Assembly (NCBI GenBank): GCA_020851915.1
Contig: JADZBT010000159.1
Span: 1-15,732 of the forward strand
DNA: 15,732 bases
Direction of reading: 5' to 3'
Origin: Alphaproteobacteria bacterium
GTDB taxonomy: Bacteria > Pseudomonadota > Alphaproteobacteria > Rickettsiales > RI-342
Shown: positions 5,707 through 13,427 of the stretch, piece by piece
How positions within the stretch are numbered: the first letter of the stretch is position 1
Layout of the letters: every line of letters begins with the position of its first letter
Notes under the pieces: model-generated
The model's input: only the letters and a program-made list of their open reading frames with translations
Databases searched by the model: none
Told to the model about the DNA's origin: nothing
Made by a program: the position numbers and the translations under genes

Positions 5707-8439
5707 ATGCTAGGGGCGCTGGCGCGCAAGGTGTTCGGTACGGCGAATGACCGTATCATCCGGTCGTATCAAAAAGACATACAGGCCATCAACGCAATGG
5801 AACCGGAGCTCGCCGCGCTCACGGACGAGCAGTTGCGCGACCGCACCGGCATCCTCAAGGCGCGCCTCGAGGCCGGGGAAACCCTCAACGACATCCTGCC
5901 CGACGCCTTTGCCACCGTGCGCGAGGCCTCGAAGCGCACCCTGAAGCTGCGCCATTTCGATGTGCAGCTGGTGGGCGGCATGACGCTCCATCGCGGCATG
6001 ATCTCCGAGATGAAGACCGGTGAAGGTAAAACGCTGGTGGCGACGCTCGCCGCATACCTCAATGCGCTGACGGGTAAGGGCGTGCATGTGGTGACGGTGA
6101 ACGATTACCTCGCCCGCCGCGACTCGCAGTGGATGGGGCAGATATACACATTCCTCGGTATGTCGGTCGGTTGCGTCATCCATGACCTCGACGAGAACCA
6201 GCGCAAGGCTGCCTACGCCGCCGACATCACCTACGGCACGAACAACGAATTCGGTTTCGATTACCTGCGCGACAATATGCGCTATTCGCGCGAACACATG
6301 GTGCAGCGGCCCTTCAACTACGCCATCATCGACGAGGTGGACAGCATTCTCATCGACGAGGCGCGCACTCCGCTCATCATCTCCGGCCCTGCGGAAACCA
6401 GCTCGGAGCTGTATTACAAGGTGAATGATTACATTCCGCATCTGATCGCGGAGGATTTCGAGCTGGATGAGAAATCGCGCGGCGTCACGCTCACCGAACA
6501 GGGCGTGCAGCGCATGGAGGAGATGCTGAAGGCCGACGGACTCATCCGTGCCGAGTCCAGCCTCTATGATATTGAGAACGTGTCCTATGTGCTGCATGTG
6601 AACCAGGCGCTGAAGGCGCATAAGGTGTTCGCGCGCGATGTGGATTATCTCGTGAAAGACAAGCGCGTGGTCATCGTTGACGAATTCACCGGTCGCATGA
6701 TGGAAGGCCGCCGCTACTCCGAGGGCCTGCATCAGGCGCTTGAAGCCAAGGAAGGCGTGCCGGTGCAGAACGAGAACCAGACGCTGGCATCGGTCACGTT
6801 CCAGAATTATTTCCGCATGTACCCGAAGCTTGCCGGTATGACCGGCACGGCCATGACCGAAGCCGACGAATTCAAGGACATCTACAACCTCGACGTGGTC
6901 GAGATCCCGACCAATGTAGACGTGACGCGCACCGATCACGACGACCAGATCTACCGCACCGCCAAGGAAAAATACGAGGCGATCATCGAATTGATCGCCG
7001 AGTGCCATGCGCGCAAGCAGCCGGTGCTGGTCGGTACGGTGAGTATCGAGAAATCGGAATTCCTCGCCGAACAGCTCAAGAAAAGGAAGATACCGCATCA
7101 CGTGCTGAATGCCCGCTACCATGAGAAGGAAGCGTCCATCGTCGCGCAGGCCGGACGTCTGGGCGCGGTGACCATCGCCACCAACATGGCGGGTCGCGGC
7201 ACGGACATCATGCTGGGTGGCAACTCCGACATGCGTATCCGCGAGGAGGCGCTCGCCAAGGATGGCTCCGTGGATGAGAAGAAAGCCGCGAAGATCCGAG
7301 GCGAAGTGGAAGTGGAAAAGGCCAAGGTGCTGGAAGCCGGTGGGCTCTATGTCATCGGCACGGAGCGGCATGAGAGCCGCCGCATCGACAACCAGCTGCG
7401 CGGCCGTTCGGGCCGTCAGGGTGATCCGGGCGCGTCGAAATTCTTCCTCTCGCTGGAAGACGACCTGATGCGTATCTTCGGTTCGGAGAAACTCGATGGG
7501 CTGCTACAGAAGTTGGGCTTAGGCGAGGGCGAGGCCATCTATCATCCGTGGATGAACAAGGCGCTCGAAAAGGCGCAGGAGAAGGTCGAAGCGCGCAACT
7601 ACGATCTGCGTAAGAACCTGCTCAAATACGACGATGTGATGAACGATCAGCGCAAGGTGATCTATGAGCAGCGCATCGAGCTGATGGAACAGGAGGACGT
7701 CTCCGAGAGCGTCGCCGAGATGAACACCGACGTCATCTCCGGGCTGGTGCAGGGGCATATCCCGCCGCGCTCGTACCCCGAACAGTGGGAAGTGGAGTCG
7801 TTGCAGAAAGAGGTGTTCCGCATATTTGGCATGCACCTGCCTGTTGATGAATGGGCGAAGGAAGAAGGCATCGCCGAAGAGGAGATCACCGCGCGTCTTC
7901 AGGCCGCCACCGATGCGCTCTGGGCCAAGAAGGAAGAGGATTACGGCGCGGACGTGATGATGCAGGCGCGCCAGCGCATACTGCTGCTGACGCTCGACCG
8001 CCTGTGGAAGGATCACCTGCTCTCGCTCGATCATCTGCGGCAGGGTATTGGCCTGCGTGCCTATGGCCAGCGCGATCCGCTCAATGAATACAAGCAGGAA
8101 GCCTTCTCGCTGTTCGAGCAGATGCTCGACAAGCTGCGCGAGGAGGTCGTCACGCAACTGGCGCATCTCACGGTGAACATCAAATACACCGTGCCGCCGG
8201 AAATGCGTACGCCTGTCGCGGCAGGACTCAAGGAGACCCGCGAAGATCCGGCCATGGCCGCTGCGGCCATCCGCGTCGGTGAGCAGGCTGATCGCCATAC
8301 CGTAACGCCCATCCGCTCCGCGCAGCCTTCCGGCCCCATCGATCCCAACGATCCCTTCACCTGGGGCAAGGTAGGGCGCAACGAGCCCTGCCCGTGCGGG
8401 TCGGAGAAGAAGTACAAGCACTGCCACGGGGCGCTGTAG
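5707..8439 (+). CDS. secA: Preprotein translocase ATPase SecA
   Basis: SecA is the cytoplasmic motor that pushes unfolded preproteins through SecYEG using ATP. The 910-residue length is normal. Starting at ATG 5707 gives MLGALARKVFGTANDR, the expected SecA N-terminus. Nucleotide-binding domain 1 has Walker A GEGKT (residues 105-109), VVTVNDYLARRD, and the DEAD-type DEVDSILIDEARTPLIISGP (from residue 209). YRMYPKLAGMTGTA-like sequence is present as FRMYPKLAGMTGTA. NBD2 carries NMAGRGTDIMLGGN and IDNQLRGRSGRQGDPG. The C-terminal SEC-C zinc motif is complete (Cys895, Cys897, Cys906, His907), which binds zinc and SecB/ribosome. No SD stronger than tggggt is seen before the ATG. It is a single, intact, plus-strand gene with a palindromic terminator downstream. 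Confidence 0.98.
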   Translation: MLGALARKVFGTANDRIIRSYQKDIQAINAMEPELAALTDEQLRDRTGILKARLEAGETLNDILPDAFATVREASKRTLKLRHFDVQLVGGMTLHRGMISEMKTGEGKTLVATLAAYLNALTGKGVHVVTVNDYLARRDSQWMGQIYTFLGMSVGCVIHDLDENQRKAAYAADITYGTNNEFGFDYLRDNMRYSREHMVQRPFNYAIIDEVDSILIDEARTPLIISGPAETSSELYYKVNDYIPHLIAEDFELDEKSRGVTLTEQGVQRMEEMLKADGLIRAESSLYDIENVSYVLHVNQALKAHKVFARDVDYLVKDKRVVIVDEFTGRMMEGRRYSEGLHQALEAKEGVPVQNENQTLASVTFQNYFRMYPKLAGMTGTAMTEADEFKDIYNLDVVEIPTNVDVTRTDHDDQIYRTAKEKYEAIIELIAECHARKQPVLVGTVSIEKSEFLAEQLKKRKIPHHVLNARYHEKEASIVAQAGRLGAVTIATNMAGRGTDIMLGGNSDMRIREEALAKDGSVDEKKAAKIRGEVEVEKAKVLEAGGLYVIGTERHESRRIDNQLRGRSGRQGDPGASKFFLSLEDDLMRIFGSEKLDGLLQKLGLGEGEAIYHPWMNKALEKAQEKVEARNYDLRKNLLKYDDVMNDQRKVIYEQRIELMEQEDVSESVAEMNTDVISGLVQGHIPPRSYPEQWEVESLQKEVFRIFGMHLPVDEWAKEEGIAEEEITARLQAATDALWAKKEEDYGADVMMQARQRILLLTLDRLWKDHLLSLDHLRQGIGLRAYGQRDPLNEYKQEAFSLFEQMLDKLREEVVTQLAHLTVNIKYTVPPEMRTPVAAGLKETREDPAMAAAAIRVGEQADRHTVTPIRSAQPSGPIDPNDPFTWGKVGRNEPCPCGSEKKYKHCHGAL

Positions 8440-8455
8440 GGCTTTGGGTAAGTCT

Positions 8456-8553
8456 TGTCATCCCGGCGAAGGCCGGGATCTCACGCTGCAACACGCGTTA
8501 CTGCTGATAGATAGGATACCGGCCTTCGCCGGTATGGCATCGATTTATTTTTT
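8456..8553 (+). terminator. Palindromic double-hairpin repeat (copy 3) plus T-tract after secA
   Basis: Arms at 8456-8481 and 8514-8539 are near-perfect reverse complements (a few mismatches), each with its own ccggcgaaggccgg-type mini-hairpin. They belong to the same family as copies 1 and 2. On the plus strand the element is followed by a T-rich run at 8544-8553, so it can serve as an intrinsic terminator of secA. That T-run is also the end of the xerD reading frame (stop and Lys codons). Confidence 0.78.
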
Positions 8554-9480
8554 CTTCCTCTTCGCCAGCGGATGATGCGTTTCCACCAGCGCGCGCAGGC
8601 GTTCTTCCAATACATGGGTATAGATCTGGGTGGTGGAGATGCTGGCATGCCCTAGCAACTGCTGCACCACGCGCAGGTCGGCGCCGCCCGCCAGCAGATG
8701 GCTGGCGAATGAATGGCGCAGCACGTGCGGTGAGAGCGCGTCCGGGTCGAGGTGCGCGCGGAGTGCGAGTTCCTTCAGCATCTGCCCGAAGCGCTGGCGG
8801 GTGAGGTGTTGCCCGCGTGAGGGGAACAGCCATGGCGATACTTCTTTCTCCCGAAGAAAATTTGAACGAACGGACAGATAATATTCCAGTGCATCGCGCG
8901 CGGCTTCTCCCACTGGAACAAGGCGGTCTTTGTTGCCCTTGCCGCGCACGGTGAGGAAGGGCAGAAGTTTTTTCTGCTCGCGCTGGAGTGATGCCAGCGG
9001 CATCCCTACCAATTCCGATACGCGCAATCCCGACGCATAAAGCAGCTCCAGTAGCGCGGTGAGGCGCAGGCCTTCGGTGGATGTATCGGCGTGCGCGGCG
9101 GCGAGCAGGGTATCGACCTCTTCTGCACTCAAGACCTTCGGCAGCGGTTTACCCTGACGCGGGCTGTCGATGGTGGTGCAGGGATTGTCGGAGCGCACCT
9201 GGTCGGTGTAGAGAAATCGGTAGAACTGCCGCAGGCTGGAGAGCTTGCGCGCGCTCGTGCGTGCCGACAACCCGGCATCGCTCAACTGGGCCATGTAGCG
9301 GCGGATGAGGGCGGTATCGGCGGCTTCCAGCGAATGCTTTTTTTTCTGCGCGAAGGCGCTGAAATCGGCAAGGTCGCGTGCATAGGCGTCTAGCGTATTG
9401 CGCGATGCGCCGCGCTCGGCGGACATCATTTCGAGGAAAGAGTCGATGAGGGTGCTGCCGGTGTCGCCTATGCGCCCCAT
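8545..9480 (-). CDS. xerD: Site-specific tyrosine recombinase XerD
   Basis: XerD acts with XerC at the chromosomal dif site near the terminus to resolve chromosome dimers. Residues about 10-100 form the SAM-like core-binding domain; the catalytic domain follows. The full catalytic set is visible: Arg153 (ASGLRVSEL), Lys181 (VRGKGNKDR), His252 and Arg255 (SPHVLRHSFASHLL), His278 (LLGHASISTTQIYTHV) and the nucleophile Tyr287. THHPLA near the C-terminus is XerC/D-like. Its 311 residues are normal length; XerD rather than XerC or an integrase is judged from sequence character. The ATG at 9480 overlaps the end of the upstream gene by 13 bp (ATG…TAG), suggesting translational coupling. The protein ends in a basic KRKKK tail encoded in the secA terminator T-tract. 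Confidence 0.92.
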   Translation of the reverse strand: MGRIGDTGSTLIDSFLEMMSAERGASRNTLDAYARDLADFSAFAQKKKHSLEAADTALIRRYMAQLSDAGLSARTSARKLSSLRQFYRFLYTDQVRSDNPCTTIDSPRQGKPLPKVLSAEEVDTLLAAAHADTSTEGLRLTALLELLYASGLRVSELVGMPLASLQREQKKLLPFLTVRGKGNKDRLVPVGEAARDALEYYLSVRSNFLREKEVSPWLFPSRGQHLTRQRFGQMLKELALRAHLDPDALSPHVLRHSFASHLLAGGADLRVVQQLLGHASISTTQIYTHVLEERLRALVETHHPLAKRKKK

Positions 9481-11573
9481 GCGCCGAATGCCTCTACCGC
9501 CAGTGCTCTCGCGTCCTTCTCAAGGCCCACATCGTGCAGCGCCTTCACCAGCGTGGCGATGCTGCCGTCGCTGAGGTTTCCCGGAAGCTGGTCGCCCAGC
9601 GCCAGCAGGGCCAGCAATACCGTCTCGCCGCGACGCCCGTGCAGCGAGGCATCAAGCAGCGCGCCGCGCCATGCGTCGGGGAAGTTGTATCCTTTGGCCG
9701 GGGGGAGGTGGATAAGCAGCGCGCGCCATTGCTCCGCAGGCACGGTGATGCCCAGCGCCTCCAGCAGTGAATAGGTGCGGTTGAGCAAAACCGCCTGCGC
9801 CGGAGTGGCGACCGGCCCTGCCGCGCCCACATTCAGCACCCTGCCGCTGTTACCGCTCAGGAAATAGGTGAGCACCGGACGCGCCACCGCGAAGGGCGAG
9901 GTGCTGTCAGTGCGCGCGGCGATGTCCATCCATTGTTTGGCGTTGGCGCTGTCGCCGGTGGCCATCAGCATGGCGAATGCGTTGTCAGCGAACCACGGCA
10001 GGCGATTGCTGTTGTAAGAAGAGAGCGATACTTCCGCCACCTTTGGCACATAGAGCCGCTCTGCCAGTCCCGGAAAGCCTGCCGCATTGTAGAGCGGGCG
10101 CGCCATGGCGATGAGCTTTGCCGTGGACTGCATATCGTAATGCGGCCAGATGCGCTGGTAGAGCTGCGCGCGGCCGCGCGGGCCCGCGAAGGATTCCGGC
10201 TTGTCCTGCGGGGCCATCTTTTCTTTCTCTGTCCCTTCGACCGCTTCGTAGACGCGGCGCAGGTCAGCGACGTCCATGATGCCGTCCGCTGCCGCGCGTT
10301 CCGCTGCGGCCAGATGGATGTCGCTTGATGCGCCCGGATAGCGGGCGATCATCGAGGCGGCCAGCGGCGTCGCTTTGGCGATCGCCACGTCCGGGATCTC
10401 GGCCTTGGCTTCGGCCAGCATGGCGATGGTCGAGGGCACGGCTTCCACCGGCCAGATGGAGAGCGCACCCATCGGCGTATCCTTCGCCAGCGCGTCGACG
10501 ATCTGCAGGAGCATCGGGTCTTTCAGCTGGTTCTGTTCGCGCAGCAGGTCGATGCCCAGTTGCGCGGCATCGTCCTGACCTTCCCGCGCCTGACAGAAGA
10601 TGATCTGCCGACGCCAGTAGACGGAATCATGCCGGGTGACCGCTTCGCGCGCGAAGGCGCAGGCGCCGTCATAGTCGTAACGCTGCCAGCGCGATTCCAC
10701 GCGCACGCGATCCATCTCGTCGCTGAAGGCGTTGCGGGGGATAAGCGGGAAGAGCTGATCGAGCGCTGCCGCATCGCCCACTTCCAGCAACAGGCGGAGC
10801 CGCAGGTCGGAGATCTGTGCGTCGCTGCCTTCCGGCACATCCGCGCGGGTGAGCAGCAGGCGACGGCGCAGGTCGCGCATCGCGGGCGAGCGCACTACCG
10901 CCGGAAGCCGTGGGAAAAGCTGTGCCACCGCCGCCGGGTCGGAATCCTTCCACAGATCGATGCCGAGGCCGCCCTGCTCATCGGCGAGCGTGCCTACGGT
11001 GCTCGCGGAAATGCTCTCGATATGGCCTACCGAGATGGGGCTGTCGGTGGGGACGCCCGGTGTGACGGTGATGGCTTCATCCGTTTCCGTCTGCGGTTCC
11101 TCCGCCGGGAGATCCTCCCAGACGGTGGGAGCCGTATGGCCGTCCCCTTTGGGGAGTTCCTTGGCGGGCAGGGTGACCATTTCCTCTCCAGCATCCGCTG
11201 CCGGCGTGGTGGGTTCCGGCTGCGCTTCTATCTCTATCTTTGCGGGCTCTATCTTCGCGGGTGGCGTTTCGGCGGGCTGCACCGGCGCTTCTTTTGCCTT
11301 ATGCTCCACGGATTTTGCGGGGGCAGGGACGGGCGCAACAGGCGGCGGGAGTATCTCCCGGCCCTCGATGACGACTTCCGGTTCCGGCGCGGGCGCAGGC
11401 TCCTTCACTGCGGGGGCGGAGATGTCCTCGCCTTCATTCTCGTCGGGCAGGATGATTAGTGATTCCGGCGCCGAATTCGTGCGTTCGGGCGCGGCGAGGG
11501 CGGGCCAGCTCAATGCGAACAGCGCAGCGCCTGCCAGCGCCTGCCAGCAGCGGCTACTGGAGGTATTTTTCAT
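9468..11573 (-). CDS. Large exported protein of unknown function, Pro/Ala/Glu linker and helical C-terminal region
   Basis: I do not recognise a named family. Residues 1-27 are a Sec signal peptide (basic MKNTSSSR start, hydrophobic core, cleavage expected after PALA at residue 27). Residues about 45-180 are low-complexity and rich in Pro, Ala, Glu and Lys, fit to span periplasm or cell wall as a flexible spacer. From about 195 to 701 the sequence is Ala/Leu-rich and looks like stacked helices (for example AMRDLRRRLLLTRADV, ISDLRLRLLLEVGDAAALDQLF), suggestive of TPR-like repeats; no catalytic motif is obvious. The ATG at 11573 has aaggtg about 8 bp upstream and overlaps the preceding 45-codon gene by 20 bp; its stop overlaps xerD. 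I have a weak memory of similar alphaproteobacterial proteins labelled 'antifreeze glycopeptide polyprotein', a composition-based name that says nothing of function. Confidence 0.8.
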   Translation of the reverse strand: MKNTSSSRCWQALAGAALFALSWPALAAPERTNSAPESLIILPDENEGEDISAPAVKEPAPAPEPEVVIEGREILPPPVAPVPAPAKSVEHKAKEAPVQPAETPPAKIEPAKIEIEAQPEPTTPAADAGEEMVTLPAKELPKGDGHTAPTVWEDLPAEEPQTETDEAITVTPGVPTDSPISVGHIESISASTVGTLADEQGGLGIDLWKDSDPAAVAQLFPRLPAVVRSPAMRDLRRRLLLTRADVPEGSDAQISDLRLRLLLEVGDAAALDQLFPLIPRNAFSDEMDRVRVESRWQRYDYDGACAFAREAVTRHDSVYWRRQIIFCQAREGQDDAAQLGIDLLREQNQLKDPMLLQIVDALAKDTPMGALSIWPVEAVPSTIAMLAEAKAEIPDVAIAKATPLAASMIARYPGASSDIHLAAAERAAADGIMDVADLRRVYEAVEGTEKEKMAPQDKPESFAGPRGRAQLYQRIWPHYDMQSTAKLIAMARPLYNAAGFPGLAERLYVPKVAEVSLSSYNSNRLPWFADNAFAMLMATGDSANAKQWMDIAARTDSTSPFAVARPVLTYFLSGNSGRVLNVGAAGPVATPAQAVLLNRTYSLLEALGITVPAEQWRALLIHLPPAKGYNFPDAWRGALLDASLHGRRGETVLLALLALGDQLPGNLSDGSIATLVKALHDVGLEKDARALAVEAFGAWGA

Positions 11574-11691
11574 TGGGGAGCACCTTTTCCACTGGCTGCG
11601 AGGGTGCGGGGATCTCGGCGGTCATGGCGTATAATGCCGCCGCTGCCAGCAGGGCCGCCAGCGCGGCCACGACGATCATAAGCTTTTTCAT
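11554..11691 (-). CDS. 45-aa single-pass membrane peptide, first gene of the xerD operon
   Basis: This short frame runs from ATG at 11691 to TAG at 11554-11556. It begins MKKLMIVVAALAALLAAAAL, a Lys-Lys start followed by a hydrophobic Ala/Leu/Val stretch (about residues 4-22), then a polar Pro-containing tail (TAEIPAPSQPVEKVLPNEKY). It is therefore a signal-anchor or signal-peptide microprotein; the function is unknown. Support for being real: a gggtgga ribosome-binding-like sequence about 6 bp upstream, a tight 20-bp overlap with the 701-residue gene, which is also exported, and a candidate promoter upstream. It is easily missed because of its length. It could be a leader peptide controlling the downstream gene, but the membrane character suggests a product. 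Confidence 0.65.
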   Translation of the reverse strand: MKKLMIVVAALAALLAAAALYAMTAEIPAPSQPVEKVLPNEKYLQ

Positions 11692-11712
11692 GGTTTTCCA
11701 CCCCGTTCCACA

Positions 11713-11741
11713 TTGTGATTCAGCGAACAATGTATTAACAT
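11713..11741 (+). promoter_or_regulatory. Candidate promoter for the aroK operon
   Basis: TTGTGA (-35, 11713-11718) and TAACAT (-10, 11736-11741) are 17 bp apart; the start would fall near 11748, giving a leader of about 20 nt. It interlocks with the opposing promoter. A small palindrome cattgt…acaatg (11711-11716 with 11727-11732) overlaps it and might be an operator. By-eye match only. Confidence 0.33.
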
Positions 11742-11756
11742 TCCCGCAAATTGCAA
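11729..11756 (-). promoter_or_regulatory. Candidate promoter for the 45-aa gene / 701-aa gene / xerD operon
   Basis: Minus strand TTGCAA (-35, 11756-11751) and TACATT (-10, 11734-11729) with a 16-bp spacer, upstream of the ATG at 11691. By-eye match only. Confidence 0.33.
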
Positions 11757-11766
11757 CCGACCCGTG

Positions 11767-12306
11767 ATGACAACGCTCACTTCTCTCGATAAAACGCTGG
11801 TGCTGGTAGGGCTGATGGGGGCCGGAAAATCGACCATTGGCCGGATGCTGGCCGGGCTGCTCGGGCTCCCTTTCGCCGATTCCGACCAGGCGATCATGGA
11901 GCGCGCCGGGTGCAGTATCGACGAAATATTCGCCACGCGCGGCGAGGAGGGATTCCGCGCGCTACAGAAAGAGGTCATCGCCGGGATGCTGGACGGCGCG
12001 CCCCGGGTTCTGGCTACTGGGGGAAGCGCCTATCTCGACCCCGATACCCGCGCGCTCATCGACCGGGAGGGTATCGCCATCTGGCTGAAGGCCGACCTCG
12101 ATACGTTGATGGAGCGCACCCGCAACCTTGAGAACCGCCCCTTGCTCAAAGGGGGCGATCGCCGGGAAATACTTGGCAAACTCATCGAAGCGCGCTATCC
12201 CATCTATGGGCTGGCGGCGATCGCCGTGGACACCGATGGCAAACGCCATAACGACACCGTGGAAACCGTCATCGACCGGCTGAAAGCCCATCTGAGAGCA
12301 TTATGA
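11767..12306 (+). CDS. aroK: Shikimate kinase
   Basis: This enzyme phosphorylates shikimate at the 3-hydroxyl with ATP, the fifth step of the aromatic pathway. The 179-residue P-loop protein has Walker A GLMGAGKS (residues 15-22), the shikimate/Mg motif ADSD (37-40), Arg64 in EEGFRALQ, lid Arg124 in NRPLL, and Arg143 in ARYPIYG. The oddity is the loop after VLAT: it reads Gly-Gly-Ser (85-87) where shikimate kinases normally have Gly-Gly-Gly next to the substrate. I chose ATG 11767 over the adjacent GTG at 11764; no Shine-Dalgarno is seen for either. The last codons overlap the aroB start by 4 bp (ATGA), which fits the usual aroK-aroB operon and translational coupling. Confidence 0.94.
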   Translation: MTTLTSLDKTLVLVGLMGAGKSTIGRMLAGLLGLPFADSDQAIMERAGCSIDEIFATRGEEGFRALQKEVIAGMLDGAPRVLATGGSAYLDPDTRALIDREGIAIWLKADLDTLMERTRNLENRPLLKGGDRREILGKLIEARYPIYGLAAIAVDTDGKRHNDTVETVIDRLKAHLRAL

Positions 12307-13415
12307 ATACACCCGAGATACTTACCGTTCCGCTGGGCGACCGCCGCTATGACATCGTCATCGGGCGTGGCCTGCTGCGCGAGGCGGGTGAGCGCATCCG
12401 CAACGCCACCGCCGCCACGCGTGCGGTCATCATCACGGACGAGCGAGTCGCGCCGCTGCATCTTGCGCCGCTGGAGCTATCGCTGGAGGAGGCGTTCATC
12501 GCATATGATACGCTGGTGCTGCCTGCCGGGGAGGCGAGCAAGGATTTTGCCACGCTGGAGAAGCTGCTCACGCAGCTGCTGGATATGACGCCCGACCGCA
12601 ATCTGGTGCTTATCGCATTGGGCGGCGGGGTGATGGGCGATCTCACCGGCTTTGCGGCGAGTATCCTGTTGCGCGGCGTGCGCTTCGTGCAGATACCCAC
12701 CACGCTACTGGCACAGGTGGACAGCTCCGTGGGCGGCAAGACCGGCATCAACACCCGCCATGGCAAGAATCTCGTCGGCAGTTTCCACCAGCCGTCGCTG
12801 GTGCTGGCCGATACCGCGACGCTCTCCACATTGCCGCGCCGCGAGCTGCTGGCTGGGTATGCGGAGGTCGTGAAGTACGGTGTCATCGGCGATACGGAAT
12901 TCTTCGAATGGCTCGAACGGCACGGGCAGGAAGTGGTAGAAAAGCTGCCGGAGGCGCTCGCCCGCGCGGTGCTCCGCAGTTGCCGCGCCAAGGCGGAGAT
13001 CGTGGCCAGTGACGAGCGCGAATCCACTGGACGTCGCGCGCTGCTTAATTTCGGGCATACCTTCGGCCATGCGCTGGAAGCCGAAACGGGCTACGGCAAT
13101 ACGCTCCTGCATGGTGAGGCGGTGGCCATCGGCATGGTGCTGGCGATGCGGCTTTCCGAGGAGATGGGATTCGCGCCGGAAGGTGAGGCGGCGGCGGTGG
13201 AGGAACATCTGGCGAAGGTGGGATTGCCGACATCGCCCGCGCCGCTGAATCTTTCGGCCAAGGCGCTGCTGGCCCATATGTACGGCGACAAGAAAGCCGA
13301 GAGTGGTGCGCTCACGTTCGTGATGGCGCGCGGCATCGGCGACGCGTTCGTCGAAAAGAACGTGCCTGCGGACGCGGTGCTAAAGATATTGCAGGACGCG
13401 GTAAAGAAAGGCTAG
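12303..13415 (+). CDS. aroB: 3-dehydroquinate synthase
   Basis: AroB cyclises DAHP to 3-dehydroquinate, the second step of the shikimate pathway, using NAD+ and a divalent metal. The 370-residue length is typical. Visible family stretches: the NAD-binding GGGVMGDLTGFAAS (107-120), IPTTLLAQVDSSVGGKTGIN (131-150), AGYAEVVKYG with metal ligand Glu188, LLNFGHTFGHALE with His252/His256, and LLHGEAVAIGM with His270. No expected motif is missing. It starts inside the aroK stop (ATGA overlap) and ends 12 bp before the CorC-like gene, so it is in the middle of an operon. Confidence 0.96.
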   Translation: MNTPEILTVPLGDRRYDIVIGRGLLREAGERIRNATAATRAVIITDERVAPLHLAPLELSLEEAFIAYDTLVLPAGEASKDFATLEKLLTQLLDMTPDRNLVLIALGGGVMGDLTGFAASILLRGVRFVQIPTTLLAQVDSSVGGKTGINTRHGKNLVGSFHQPSLVLADTATLSTLPRRELLAGYAEVVKYGVIGDTEFFEWLERHGQEVVEKLPEALARAVLRSCRAKAEIVASDERESTGRRALLNFGHTFGHALEAETGYGNTLLHGEAVAIGMVLAMRLSEEMGFAPEGEAAAVEEHLAKVGLPTSPAPLNLSAKALLAHMYGDKKAESGALTFVMARGIGDAFVEKNVPADAVLKILQDAVKKG

Positions 13416-13427
13416 AATCCCCCGCTT

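Noticed and set aside
5710..7371. Long 553-codon open frame antisense to secA
   Set aside because: It mirrors secA codon structure, is His/Val/Leu/Arg-rich with no family features, and secA has every expected motif on the other strand.
914..8539. CRISPR array or complete insertion sequence
   Set aside because: The repeats are dispersed palindromes within intergenic gaps, without regular spacers, a transposase or clear target-site duplications.
10560..11459. 299-codon open frame antisense to the 701-aa gene
   Set aside because: Gly/Arg/Phe-rich composition typical of the complement of a Pro/Ala/Glu-rich coding region; no start signal or recognisable domain.
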